From Bog-532 sp963775825 (lineage in GTDB: Bacteria > Actinomycetota > Actinomycetes > Streptosporangiales > Streptosporangiaceae): a stretch of 64,000 nt of DNA. The notes below the pieces were generated by a model that saw nothing but the letters and a program-made list of their open reading frames with translations, made no database searches and was not told the origin of the DNA. Shown here piece by piece: positions 42,350 to 50,561 of the stretch. The stretch spans positions 404,473 to 468,472 of the forward strand of contig CAVZKY010000032.1 of the NCBI GenBank assembly GCA_963775825.1, read 5' to 3'. Positions within the stretch are counted from its first letter, which is position 1. Each line of letters begins with the position of its first letter. Made by a program: the position numbers and the translations under genes.

Positions 42350-43417
42350 ATGACTTACGTTGCCGCTCTTGACCGGTATGAGCAGATGCCCTACCGCCGC
42401 TGCGGGCGCAGCGGCATCGACCTGCCCGCGGTCTCCCTCGGCCTGTGGCAGAACTTCGGTGACGATCGCCCCCTGACGACACAGCGGGCCATCCTGCGCC
42501 GTGCCTTCGACCTCGGCGTGACGCACTTCGATCTCGCGAACAACTACGGAGGAGTAGCGCCTGCCAAGGCTTTGCAGCAAGGAGACTACGGGTCTCCGTA
42601 CGGCTCCGCGGAGATCAATTTCGGCCGGCTGATGAAGGAGGACTTCCGGCCGTACCGTGACGAGCTGATCATCTCCACCAAGGCTGGCTACGACATGTGG
42701 CCCGGCCCGTACGGCGACCACGGCTCCCGCAAGTACCTGCTGGCCAGCCTGGACCAGTCGCTGGCCCGGATGGGCCTGGACTACGTGGACATCTTCTACA
42801 GCCACCGCTTCGACCCGGATACGCCGCTGGAGGAGACCATGGGCGCCCTCCACACGGCGGTCCAGTCGGGCCGGGCCCTGTACGCCGGGATCTCCTCCTA
42901 CTCGGCCGCACGGACCGCGGAAGCGGCCGCCATCATGCGCGGGCACGGCACGCCGCTGCTTATCCATCAGCCGTCCTACTCGATGCTCAACCGGTGGATC
43001 GAGCAGGGCCTGCTCGACGTGCTGGAGCGCGAGGGCATGGGCTGCATCGCGTTCTCACCGCTCGCGCAGGGCGTGCTCACCGGGAAGTACCTGACCGGCG
43101 TGCCGGAGGGCTCGCGGGCGGCCCAGCGCGGCTCGCTGACCTCCGACCAGCTCAGCGCGGAGACGCTCCGGCACGTCCAGGCGCTGGCCGAGGTGGCCCG
43201 CGGCCGCGGGCAGACCCTGGCCCAGATGGCGATCTCCTGGGTGCTGCGGGACAACCGGGTGACGTCGGCCCTGCTCGGCGCCAGCAGCGTGACCCAGCTG
43301 GAGGAGAACCTGGCCGCCACGGCGAAGACGGAGTTCAGCGCGGCGGAGATCGCGGAGATCGACCGGAACGCCGTGGACGCCGGCATCAACATCTGGGCCG
43401 CGTCCAGCGCCGGCTGA
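42350..43417 (+). CDS. Aldo/keto reductase, L-glyceraldehyde-3-phosphate reductase (YghZ) type
   Basis: The 355-residue TIM-barrel reductase has FDLANNYG (catalytic Tyr and Asp region), LIISTKAGYDMWPGPYG (Lys), YVDIFYSHRFD (His) and the NADPH site LLGASSVTQLEENLAA. It resembles E. coli YghZ closely through most of its length. A 14-residue insertion (GVAPAKALQQGDYG) sits directly after NNYG, flanked by the direct repeat ACTACGG, in a loop beside the active site. YghZ-type enzymes detoxify L-glyceraldehyde 3-phosphate and methylglyoxal. No good ribosome binding site precedes the ATG. Confidence 0.88.
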   Translation: MTYVAALDRYEQMPYRRCGRSGIDLPAVSLGLWQNFGDDRPLTTQRAILRRAFDLGVTHFDLANNYGGVAPAKALQQGDYGSPYGSAEINFGRLMKEDFRPYRDELIISTKAGYDMWPGPYGDHGSRKYLLASLDQSLARMGLDYVDIFYSHRFDPDTPLEETMGALHTAVQSGRALYAGISSYSAARTAEAAAIMRGHGTPLLIHQPSYSMLNRWIEQGLLDVLEREGMGCIAFSPLAQGVLTGKYLTGVPEGSRAAQRGSLTSDQLSAETLRHVQALAEVARGRGQTLAQMAISWVLRDNRVTSALLGASSVTQLEENLAATAKTEFSAAEIAEIDRNAVDAGINIWAASSAG

Positions 43418-43548
43418 GTCCCGGCGGCTAGGTGACGCCCAGCGCGAAGCGGAACAGGTGCCCGGGGTCGCAGGCCCTGGTTGGGATGGGCGGAGATGGG
43501 CGGGCGCGGGCGATAAATAACTTGCGTTCCGGCGGCGAGCTTCATATG

Positions 43549-43579
43549 GTTGAGTCACTCAACGGTTGAGTTGCTCAAT
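43549..43579 (+). promoter_or_regulatory. Paired MarR-type operators
   Basis: GTTGAGT-C-ACTCAAC (43549-43563) is a perfect dyad. GTTGAG-TTG-CTCAAT (43565-43579) is a second copy, centre 16 bp away. They lie about 85-115 nt before the MarR start, fitting autorepression. Confidence 0.75.
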
Positions 43580-43662
43580 GATTTACCGGAAGGCCGCGGC
43601 GGAACGCGGGGCGGCGGAAATGTCACCCCCTCGTGCGATGCTTCGGCATAAGAGGAGGACGC

Positions 43663-44256
43663 GTGTCAGAGGGGCCGCGCGAGGACGAACTGAACCTCTG
43701 CATCATGGAGGCTCTGTCCGAAGTCGTGAAGCAGGCCGCCACCCTTGGCCAGGGGCTGGCCCAGCTTTTTGGCCTTTCCGTCAGCGACCTGGTGGGCCTG
43801 ATCAAGCTGAAGGAGCCGATGAGCATGAAGGAAATGGGGCAGCGCATGCACTGTGACCCGTCCTTCGTGACCATGGTCACCAACGGCCTGGAGAAGCACG
43901 GGCTGGCCCGCAGGGAAACGAGCGAGCGCGACCGGCGGGTGAAGAACGTCACCCTCACCGCCGAGGGTGCGTCGATGCGGGAACGGCTGGAGAAGGAATT
44001 CGCGAGCAAGGTGCCGTGGGCCAACACCCTCAGCGTCTCGGAGCGCGAGTGCCTGCTGACGATGCTGCGCAAGATGGTCGCAGCGAGCGGCCCGGCCGGG
44101 CCCGGCCGGGAAGACGAATGGCGAGTCACCGCCGACGAGCTGGTCACGATGGGAGGCGACCTGCCACTGATCACTGACCGGGACGGAAATAACTCCGGCC
44201 AGCCGCTTCTTGAAGCTAAGCAGAGGCCCGACGGTTCCGGTCCCGCGTCGCGATAA
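43663..44256 (+). CDS. MarR-family transcriptional regulator
   Basis: The 197-residue winged-helix protein has SMKEMGQRMHCDPSFVTMVTNGLEKHGLARRETSERDRRVKNVTLTAEG, the MarR recognition helix and wing with the conserved DRRVK. About 50 extra residues lie at the C-terminus. The GTG at 43663 follows AGGAGG by 4 nt. Two TTGAG..CTCAA dyads upstream are likely its operators. The following gene is a drug exporter, so it probably represses the pair and is released by a small ligand. Confidence 0.9.
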   Translation: MSEGPREDELNLCIMEALSEVVKQAATLGQGLAQLFGLSVSDLVGLIKLKEPMSMKEMGQRMHCDPSFVTMVTNGLEKHGLARRETSERDRRVKNVTLTAEGASMRERLEKEFASKVPWANTLSVSERECLLTMLRKMVAASGPAGPGREDEWRVTADELVTMGGDLPLITDRDGNNSGQPLLEAKQRPDGSGPASR

Positions 44257-44292
44257 CCGTTCGCCGGTGGTGTCACATCTGGCGGCCGTAAA

Positions 44293-44336
44293 GCGTCAAG
44301 TATTCGTACAGCGTCAACTATTCGTACAGCGTTAAC
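44293..44336 (+). promoter_or_regulatory. 18-bp iterated sites before the MFS exporter
   Basis: GCGTCAAGTATTCGTACA is followed directly by GCGTCAACTATTCGTACA and then GCGTTAAC. The strict 18-bp phasing in a 190-nt gap suggests direct-repeat binding sites of a regulator separate from the TTGAG dyads. Confidence 0.5.
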
Positions 44337-44446
44337 AAATCGGGGATTCCGCTTCGGATGCATCATCGTGCCGGGCACGGGCGTGCCACGGCCTTAGTGA
44401 AGTGCGCCCTGAGCACGACACGCATCTTCAGCCAAGGGAGAAAGAC

Positions 44447-46111
44447 TTGTCCGCCACCTCACGCGACACCGGGCGAGAGGCGATCCGGACCGACCCGCCG
44501 CCCGGCGAGCCGGCCCCGAGCCTAGCCGTCGAGGCAGTCGAGGAAAACATCCAGGGCCGGGGCGTCCCGGCCGAAACCGCGGGCGCCCAGCGCCCGAAGC
44601 ATCTGGGCCTGGCGCTGGCCGTCATCGCGACGGCCCAGCTCATGGTCGTGCTCGACGCGACCATCGTGAACGTGGCCCTCCCCCACATCCAGACCGCGCT
44701 CGGTTTTTCCGGTGACAACCTGGAGTGGGTCATCAACGCGTACGCGCTCGCCTTCGGCGGGCTGCTGCTGCTCGGCGGCCGGTCCGGGGACCTGCTGGGC
44801 CGCCGCCGCGTCTTCATCTTCGGCATCCTGCTGTTCTCGCTGGCGTCGCTGGCCGGCGGGTTCGCCACCGACCAGGCGTGGCTGCTCGGCGCGCGGGTGT
44901 TGCAGGGCATCGGCGCGGCGTTCGCCGCACCGACCGCCCTGTCGCTGGTCGCGGTCACGTTCCCGGAGGGCCGGGAGCGCAACCGGGCCATGGGCGTCTA
45001 CGCGGCCATGAGCGTGGCCGGGGGCGCGGTCGGCCTGATCGCCGGCGGCCTGCTCACCAGCTATGCGTCCTGGCGCTGGGTGCTGTTCGTCAACGTGCCG
45101 ATCGGCCTCGCGGTCGCCCTTGCGGCCCCGCGCGTCCTCGGCGAGTCGGCCCGCCGCCGCGGCCGGTTCGACCTGCCCGGCGCGATCACCGGCACGCTCG
45201 GGCTCACCGCGCTCGTCTACGGCCTGACCAGCGCGGCCACTACCCCGAATGGCGTGTCCCACTGGGGCGACACCAAGGTCGTCGTGTCTCTCGTCGCGGC
45301 CGTGGTCCTGCTCGCCGTCTTCGTGGTCATCGAGGGGCGGAGCAGGCACGCACTGGTCCCGTTCCGAGTGCTGCGGAACCGGAACCGTTCGGGTGCGTAC
45401 GTGATCATGCTGTGCGTCGGCACCGCGATGTTCGGCATGTTCTTCTTCCTGACCCTGTTCATCCAGCAGGTGTGGGGCTACAGCCCGATCCGGTCCGGCG
45501 TTGCCTATCTGCCGTTCGTAGGGGCGATCCTGCTGGCGACCGGGCTGGCGTCCCAGCTGGTGCCGCGGATCGGCGCCCGGCCACTGATGCTGATCGGCGC
45601 GACCATGGGCACCGGCGGCCTGTTCTGGCTGTCGCGCGTGACCGCGCACAGCACGTACGTCAACGGCCTGCTGGGCGCGATGATCGTGACCGCGTTCGGC
45701 TTCGGCCTGATGTTCGTGCCGCTCTCGCTGATCGCGCTGAGCAAGGTCCGGGAGGAAGACACCGGCGTGGCCTCCAGCCTGCTGAACACCGGCCAGCAGG
45801 TCGGCGGCTCGATCGGGCTGGCCATCCTGGGCACGGTGGCGTGGAGCGCGGTGGCCAACAACGCGCGGTCCGCGTCCATCGCGGCGGGCAAGGCGGCGGC
45901 CGCGGCGGCCAAGGCCGGTCACCCGCTGACCCAGGCCCAGGCGGCCGCGGCGAAGACGCAGATCACCCACAATGCCATCGCCTACGGCTTCTCGCACGGG
46001 TACGTGGTCTCGGCGGGGATAGCGCTGCTGGCGCTGATCGTCACGATCGCCACGATCCGGGTCACGCGCCAGGACCTGGCCGGCGTCAACCCGATGGCGG
46101 CCCCGGCGTAA
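44447..46111 (+). CDS. DHA2-family (EmrB/QacA) multidrug MFS exporter
   Basis: The protein has 14 predicted transmembrane helices in the DHA2 pattern. Helix 1 reads LMVVLDATIVNVALPHI (motif D1), followed by GGRSGDLLGRRRVF (motif A) and GGLLTSYASWRWVLFVNVPIG (motif C region). A 60-residue soluble N-terminus and an Ala-rich insertion before the last helix (AAGKAAAAAAKAGHPLTQAQAAA) are added. A TTG at 44447 has AGGGAG 6 nt upstream and is preferred; a GTG at 44402 is possible. It is probably a proton-drug antiporter under MarR control. Confidence 0.92.
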   Translation: MSATSRDTGREAIRTDPPPGEPAPSLAVEAVEENIQGRGVPAETAGAQRPKHLGLALAVIATAQLMVVLDATIVNVALPHIQTALGFSGDNLEWVINAYALAFGGLLLLGGRSGDLLGRRRVFIFGILLFSLASLAGGFATDQAWLLGARVLQGIGAAFAAPTALSLVAVTFPEGRERNRAMGVYAAMSVAGGAVGLIAGGLLTSYASWRWVLFVNVPIGLAVALAAPRVLGESARRRGRFDLPGAITGTLGLTALVYGLTSAATTPNGVSHWGDTKVVVSLVAAVVLLAVFVVIEGRSRHALVPFRVLRNRNRSGAYVIMLCVGTAMFGMFFFLTLFIQQVWGYSPIRSGVAYLPFVGAILLATGLASQLVPRIGARPLMLIGATMGTGGLFWLSRVTAHSTYVNGLLGAMIVTAFGFGLMFVPLSLIALSKVREEDTGVASSLLNTGQQVGGSIGLAILGTVAWSAVANNARSASIAAGKAAAAAAKAGHPLTQAQAAAAKTQITHNAIAYGFSHGYVVSAGIALLALIVTIATIRVTRQDLAGVNPMAAPA

Positions 46112-46281
46112 AGGCCTCGGGGACGGCGGCCAGGCTGACCGGAGGGGGGAGGTGCCCGCAGGCGAGTACCTCCCCCCGTACGCGTGCAGGCCCGTGGGCC
46201 CGTGCGGTGCGCCCGCACCTGGACTGCGCCTCCGCCTAGGTGCGCCCGCAGCTAGCGTGCGCCCCCGCCTAGACTTGGCCC

Positions 46282-46707
46282 GTGGCGTCCCTAACTGACC
46301 CAGAGGTCCACGCCTTCCTCACCGAAGGCACCCGTACCGCGAAGCTCGCCTACCTCAGCCCGGCTGGGCGGCCCCTGGTGGCCCCGGTCTGGTTCATCGT
46401 GGAAGATGACGAGCTGATCTTCAACACCGGCGCGGACACCGTCAAGGGCCGTTACCTGGCCCGGGACCGGGACGTGACGATCTGCGCCGACCTGGAGCGG
46501 GAGCCCTACGGGTTCGTCCAGGTCCAGGGCCGGGCCGAGCTGTCCGACGATCCCGGCGAGCTGCTCCGCACGGCTACGGCGATCGCGGCCCGGTATGTGG
46601 GACCCGACCGGGCGGAGGAACTCGGGCAGCGCAACGGGGTGCCGGGCGAGCTGGTGGTCCGGGTCCGCGCCACCAAGGTGCTGGCGTACTTCAACATGAC
46701 GGGCTGA
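46282..46707 (+). CDS. PPOX-class F420-type oxidoreductase
   Basis: The 141-residue split-barrel protein reads FLTEGTRTAKLAYLSPAGRPLVAPVWFIVEDDELIFNTGADTVKGRYLARDRDVTICAD, then PYGFVQVQGRAEL and VVRVRATKVLAYFNM. This is the TIGR03618-like F420/FMN group common in actinobacteria. TAGACT lies 6 nt before the GTG, a leaderless layout. The cupin gene starts 5 nt after its stop, so the two share a transcript. Confidence 0.85.
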   Translation: MASLTDPEVHAFLTEGTRTAKLAYLSPAGRPLVAPVWFIVEDDELIFNTGADTVKGRYLARDRDVTICADLEREPYGFVQVQGRAELSDDPGELLRTATAIAARYVGPDRAEELGQRNGVPGELVVRVRATKVLAYFNMTG

Positions 46708-46711
46708 GCCG

Positions 46712-47155
46712 GTGACCGGCCCCGGCGTCGTCCCGCCTGGTGAAGGGCACCTGCTCACCGCGCGCGGCAGCGTGATGGCGTTCAAGGCGGTGGCGGCGCA
46801 GACCGGCGGGGACTTCTCGCTGATGGAACGGACGCTGCCGCCGGGCGGCCGGAGACCGCCCGCGCACCGGCATGTGAACTGCTCGGAGGCGTTCTTCGTG
46901 CTGGACGGGGCGATCGCCTTCACTCTGGATGGCCGCGACCTGACCGGCGGGCCGGGCGATTTCCTGCTGGTCCCGCGCGGCGCGGCGCACACCTTCGGCA
47001 ACGCCGGGGCGGAGACGGCGCGGCTGCTCGTGCTGCACGCCCCGGCTATGGACGCCTACTTTGAGGAGCTGCACCGGCTCTGGGCGTCGGGCCAGCCTCC
47101 CGCGACCGGGCAGGAACGGACCCTGATGGCCCGCTTCGGCATGGAACCTGCCTGA
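46712..47155 (+). CDS. Cupin-domain protein
   Basis: The 147-residue protein has a single cupin barrel: PPGGRRPPAHRHVNCSEAFFVLDGAIAFTLDG (motif 1 with His-His-Glu metal ligands) and GPGDFLLVPRGAAHTFGN (motif 2 with His). It probably binds a divalent metal; the reaction is unknown. Tight coupling to the upstream PPOX gene suggests a shared small-molecule substrate. Confidence 0.82.
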   Translation: MTGPGVVPPGEGHLLTARGSVMAFKAVAAQTGGDFSLMERTLPPGGRRPPAHRHVNCSEAFFVLDGAIAFTLDGRDLTGGPGDFLLVPRGAAHTFGNAGAETARLLVLHAPAMDAYFEELHRLWASGQPPATGQERTLMARFGMEPA

Positions 47156-47164
47156 AAGCCGGCG

Positions 47165-48157
47165 TCACGGCTCGATTAGCTCGGCGGGTGAGCGGCGGGG
47201 GGTGGGGCGGGTACTGTGCGCGAGGCCGAGCTGCATGATCATTTGCGGGGCCCCGGGCAGCGACAGCCGGTCCCGGATCAGGAAGCGGATCGAGGCCATC
47301 TCCAGCGGCTGGGTGTGCAGGCTCGCAAACACCCACCGCGTGGCAGCGTGGGTCAGCACCCGCTGCAGCGCCTGCCCGGCCCGCAGCCAGTCCGCCCGGT
47401 GATCAGCCGAGGTGAGCAGGATAGCGGTAACGGTAGGCGGCGGTCCCTCGGTGGGCAGTAGCCCGAGGCTGCGGCCCAGGTCGAAGTCACGCTGCACGAG
47501 GCGCCCGGGCTGGCGGCAGCCCCCGGCCGGGAACGCGGTGGCGGGGACGCCGTCGCGGCGCCGGTCGTCCGGGCCCCGGCTCCAGCGCCACATCTCCTTC
47601 TGAACGTCCGCCTCACGATGCTGCCTGCGGTCGGCGGCGCTCGTGATGTCGGCCAGGCGCTGATAGGCGAGAGACCGGTCGATCAGGGCGAGGGTAGCTC
47701 CTTCGGCCAGCGCGTCGTGCTGCAGCGCGGCCAGGAGACCGGCGGGCATCGGGCCAGGGGCGAACGGGCCGCGGTGGGTATGGCGGTGCGGCAGCGCTCC
47801 CAGCAGCTGGTCTTCCCCGGCCGTCAGCGGCGCGGGCTCCCCCAGGCTCACCCGGGCGAGCAGGCGCAGCCGGGGCGGGTCCGGGAACAGTTCGACAACC
47901 GGACGGTAGCCGAGCGACCGGACCGCGAGCCGCAGCCCGAACAGGGCGGCGCCGCAGCTGATGAGCATCTCCCGGCCGTCCTTGTCCACGCGCAGCCGGC
48001 GGCGTGGATCGGCGTACAGGTCGATGGTGCCGTCACCCGCCCGGAACCGCCACGGCTGAGTGTTGTGCACTGACGGCGCGCGGGCCGCCGTGGCGATCAG
48101 GTAGGTCACCTGGTCAGCGGAAATCGGCACCGTCGGCCGGCTGGTCTGCTCGGGCAT
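47165..48157 (-). CDS. Acg-type FMN-binding nitroreductase-family protein
   Basis: The 330-residue protein has IATAARAPSVHNTQPWRF at the start, LISCGAALFGLRLAVRSLGY, LPHRHTHRGPFA and FASLHTQPLEMASIRFLIRD, matching the Acg (Rv2032/Rv3131) group. Those mycobacterial genes belong to the DosR dormancy regulon; Acg-type proteins bind FMN, possibly as flavin storage rather than as reductases. The ATG at 48157 has a GAGCAGG site. Two GGGAC/GTCC dyads lie 81-138 nt upstream, just where DosR boxes would be expected. Confidence 0.87.
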   Translation of the reverse strand: MPEQTSRPTVPISADQVTYLIATAARAPSVHNTQPWRFRAGDGTIDLYADPRRRLRVDKDGREMLISCGAALFGLRLAVRSLGYRPVVELFPDPPRLRLLARVSLGEPAPLTAGEDQLLGALPHRHTHRGPFAPGPMPAGLLAALQHDALAEGATLALIDRSLAYQRLADITSAADRRQHREADVQKEMWRWSRGPDDRRRDGVPATAFPAGGCRQPGRLVQRDFDLGRSLGLLPTEGPPPTVTAILLTSADHRADWLRAGQALQRVLTHAATRWVFASLHTQPLEMASIRFLIRDRLSLPGAPQMIMQLGLAHSTRPTPRRSPAELIEP

Positions 48158-48237
48158 CCTGCTCACCTGCCCCCTCTTGCCTAGCGAGCGTGACCCGGCG
48201 GCTAGCGGACAAAACAGGCCCAAAGCGCACCAGGGCA

Positions 48238-48295
48238 GGGACGAAGGTCCCGCGACGGCAACGCGTGAGAGCCCCGAGGCGGGAACGAGGGTCCT
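48238..48295 (-). promoter_or_regulatory. Two DosR/DevR-like boxes upstream of the Acg-type gene
   Basis: GGGAC-GAAG-GTCCC (48238-48251) is a perfect dyad close to the DosR half-sites GGGAC/GTCCC. GGGAACGAGGGTCCT (48281-48295) is a weaker copy. Paired boxes are typical of DosR targets such as acg. Confidence 0.6.
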
Positions 48296-48300
48296 GGCGG

Positions 48301-48726
48301 CTAAGCCGGGAACGGGCTGCGGACCTGGACGCCGTCGTATGCCTGACCGGGGTTGAAATCCTCCGAGTGCAGGGTTCCGCAGCCAAGTTCCTTCGCGCTG
48401 CGGAGGATCATCGCGTCCCAGAAAGGCGCTCCGGTTCGCTGATGGATATCAATGGCCGCGAGGACGTCGCCGGCGGCGGGAGCGTGCACGTGCCAGTGCG
48501 CCAGATCATCGATGATCCGCGCGGCGGCCGGGGTATCGAGCGGCTTGGGAATCTTCCGCGTCGTGGTGACAAAGAACTCTTGCAGCACCTGAACGCTCAG
48601 GCAGCCCTCCCGGGTATCCCACAGCTCCTCGACCAGGGCGCGAGCGCGGCTATGTTTATCCCCCGCCGCCACGTCGTACGCGTAGACGAGAACGTTAGTG
48701 TCGACGAACTGGCGGTTACCGCTCAT
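48301..48726 (-). CDS. vapC: VapC-type PIN-domain toxin
   Basis: The 141-residue PIN ribonuclease shows the acidic residues in FVDTNVLVYAYD, VLQEFFV and PFWDAMILRSAKELGCGTLHSEDF, which together coordinate the catalytic metal. VapC toxins cut specific RNAs when freed from their antitoxin. The gene overlaps the antitoxin by 11 nt, the usual coupling. The DosR-like boxes of the next gene lie directly after its stop. Confidence 0.9.
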   Translation of the reverse strand: MSGNRQFVDTNVLVYAYDVAAGDKHSRARALVEELWDTREGCLSVQVLQEFFVTTTRKIPKPLDTPAAARIIDDLAHWHVHAPAAGDVLAAIDIHQRTGAPFWDAMILRSAKELGCGTLHSEDFNPGQAYDGVQVRSPFPA

Positions 48727-48967
48727 GCAGGTCATCCCGGGCCCAGCTAACGTCCCCACCCGTACCAAGATCCGCACCCCCGCGCAGCAGAGCGAGGCTG
48801 CGCTCCTTCGCGGCGTCATACCCGCTCTCCCGCTCCACGGTTTCCCGGAGCACGCGGGCGAGAAGCTGCGACACCGACGTGCCGCGCCGCGCGGCGAGCA
48901 CCCGCGCCTCCCGCAGGTCCTCTTCAGGCAGAGACAGGGTGATGTTCTGATTCGCCACCGTAAGCAC
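48716..48967 (-). CDS. vapB: VapB/CopG-type ribbon-helix-helix antitoxin
   Basis: The 83-residue protein has a ribbon-helix-helix start (NQNITLSLPEEDLREARVLAARRGTSVSQLLARVLRETVERE) and a less ordered C-terminus expected to block the toxin (SLALLRGGADLG, SWARDDLHER). GTG at 48967 follows AAGGTGAG; a second GTG three codons on is possible. It should bind its own promoter; a dyad lies 33 nt upstream. Confidence 0.88.
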   Translation of the reverse strand: MLTVANQNITLSLPEEDLREARVLAARRGTSVSQLLARVLRETVERESGYDAAKERSLALLRGGADLGTGGDVSWARDDLHER

Positions 48968-48999
48968 CTCACCTTTTAACGTGCTTCACCCAAAATAGT

Positions 49000-49014
49000 G
49001 TAACACGTAGTTAC
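49000..49014. promoter_or_regulatory. Dyad upstream of vapB
   Basis: GTAAC-ACGTA-GTTAC is a perfect 5-bp-arm dyad 33 nt before the antitoxin start, in a locally AT-rich stretch. It is the likely operator of the ribbon-helix-helix antitoxin. Confidence 0.5.
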
Positions 49015-49096
49015 GTGAGAGGTGACCGGCTGCGGCCTCACCCGGACGGGTGACAGGCACGGCTCTTGCTCGGGCGGAAATGTGTGGGTGTCGTGG

Positions 49097-49702
49097 TCAG
49101 GCATGCGCGTTATACGCGGTATGGAGCTCGTGCCGCAGGAGGAACCCTCCGCTGATCTCGAAGAGGCCCATGATGATGAACCAGATACCCAGCAGCACGG
49201 CCAGGACATTCAGCGAGGAGGTGGGGGCCGACACGACCACGATCCCCGCGATCAGGCTCACCACCCCGTAGATGATCCACCAGGCCCTGCCCTCGCGGGC
49301 ACCGCCGGAGATCCCTCCGATCAGCGCGGCCAGCCCCTGGACGATCCAGGTGATGCCGATCACCAGGCCAATCGCCGCCACGGTGAGATGCAGATGGCGG
49401 ATCAGGACCACGCCGATCACGATGAACAGCAGGCCAGCGATGCCGAGCCAGACCCGGTGGCTTTCCTCCCGATCGAAAACCCGGACCAGATGGAAGATCC
49501 CGGAGAAAATCATGAGGACGCCGAGCAGGACCGCGAGCACGTTCAGCGACCCGCTTGGATGGAAGCTCACGATGATGCCAAAGACCAAGGTCAGGACCCC
49601 GAGGAACAACGTCGCCTGCCACGTTCTCGCTATTAACCCTGACGGTGCGGACAGCGGCGCACTGTACTCGTCGGAAACCGTTGAGGACTCGCCGGACACC
49701 AT
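49097..49702 (-). CDS. HdeD-family (DUF308) membrane protein
   Basis: The 201-residue protein has six transmembrane helices with the repeated HdeD pattern: LGVLTLVFGIIVSFHPSGSLNVLAVLLGVLMIFSGIFHLV near the start, and again VVSLIAGIVVVSAPTSSLNVLAVLLGIWFIIMGLFEI near the end. In enterics HdeD aids acid resistance; in actinobacteria the role is unclear. GGGAG precedes the ATG. The first composite CCTAGG/dyad element lies 95 nt upstream. Confidence 0.87.
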   Translation of the reverse strand: MVSGESSTVSDEYSAPLSAPSGLIARTWQATLFLGVLTLVFGIIVSFHPSGSLNVLAVLLGVLMIFSGIFHLVRVFDREESHRVWLGIAGLLFIVIGVVLIRHLHLTVAAIGLVIGITWIVQGLAALIGGISGGAREGRAWWIIYGVVSLIAGIVVVSAPTSSLNVLAVLLGIWFIIMGLFEISGGFLLRHELHTAYNAHA

Positions 49703-49797
49703 TTGACACTCCCTATATCGCTTTTCCGGGACGAGCGAGCCAGCCGGTATCTCACCTCGCGCCCGATCACTGCCTATGCCACGCAGGCTCGCACTCC

Positions 49798-49844
49798 GGC
49801 AGGCGACCCGTCATCCCCTACCGGACCAATTCACCTAGGTGGAA
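49798..49844 (-). promoter_or_regulatory. Composite element, copy 1 (to HdeD)
   Basis: On the minus strand the CCTAGG-centred box (49830-49844, TTCCACCTAGGTGAA on that strand) is followed by a copy of the 25-bp dyad at 49798-49822. It points at hdeD, whose start is 95 nt further on. Confidence 0.8.
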
Positions 49845-49929
49845 CTGCCGCCAAAGACCGGGCCGCGAGCCCATCTGAGCGCTAGCAGCGAGGCACCTCG
49901 CTGAGCGCACAAGCACCCGTCCCTTCCTG

Positions 49930-50050
49930 ATCTTGCCTGACTACTGACCCGCCGCGAACGACATGGCGCCGTCCAGGGTTAGCCGTGGGTTAGCCGGGCG
50001 CCCGGCAGAGCGCGGGCATGACGATCCCGGGGTTTACCCCCGCCGGGCCC
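49930..50050. other. Gene-free stretch similar to 54.68-54.79 kb
   Basis: This region shares dispersed similarity (CCCGCCGCGAACG, then GGCATGACGATCCCGGGGTTTACCCCCGCCGGGC) with 54680-54790 near a DUF1269 relic. It looks like the remains of a duplicated segment; no gene is supported. Confidence 0.4.
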
Positions 50051-50056
50051 TGACCG

Positions 50057-50488
50057 CTAGCATTTGCCCGCGCTTGATACGGCACTTTGCAGGCTGCTGG
50101 CCGCGGTCTTCACCTTGGTGACCGCTGGCACGACCGCCGAGGCTGCGGTTAGCGGTGGCTGGCCCTTGGCGGATTTGATCGTGGTGGCCAGGGCGGACAG
50201 CGAGTCTTGCAGCGCCGCGGTCTGTGACGGGAACGCGGACTTGGCGTCGGTGGCGAACTTTGATGCGTTGGTCTGGACGCTGGTCAGCGCCGTCTGCAGG
50301 GAACTGACGCCGTTCTTGGCGACGTCGACATTGCTGAGGTTGCTGACGGAGGTCTTGAGGTTGGTGGCGTCGGTGCAGTAGGCCGGTGTGCTGCTGCACC
50401 CGGCGGCCAGCCCGGATAGGGCCAGGGGCAGGACGGCGGCCGGAAGAAGCAGCCATCTGCGCGGGACTGACCGGTCTGCTGGTCTCAC
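50057..50488 (-). CDS. Small lipoprotein with helical repeat-like region
   Basis: The 143-residue protein has a lipoprotein signal (WLLLPAAVLPLALSGLAAGCSS) and then a Ser/Thr/Ala/Lys-rich helical region with a coiled-coil-like rhythm (LKTSVSNLSNVDVAKNGVSSLQTALTSVQTNASKF), ending in Cys. One early Cys (YCTD) and the last Cys could form a disulfide. GGAGGAAAC precedes the GTG. It may be transcribed with the relic upstream under composite element 2. Function unknown. Confidence 0.7.
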   Translation of the reverse strand: MRPADRSVPRRWLLLPAAVLPLALSGLAAGCSSTPAYCTDATNLKTSVSNLSNVDVAKNGVSSLQTALTSVQTNASKFATDAKSAFPSQTAALQDSLSALATTIKSAKGQPPLTAASAVVPAVTKVKTAASSLQSAVSSAGKC

Positions 50489-50561
50489 GTTTCCTCCAGG
50501 TGACGGCGTTTGGGCCTGCGGGCCGATCTAGCCCCTGCCCAGGCCGGGGATCGGCTGGTCA

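Noticed and set aside
46235..46240. CCTAGG 42 nt before the PPOX gene
   Set aside because: The flanks do not match the TTCA...TGGAA box and no 25-bp dyad follows, so it is not counted as a composite element.
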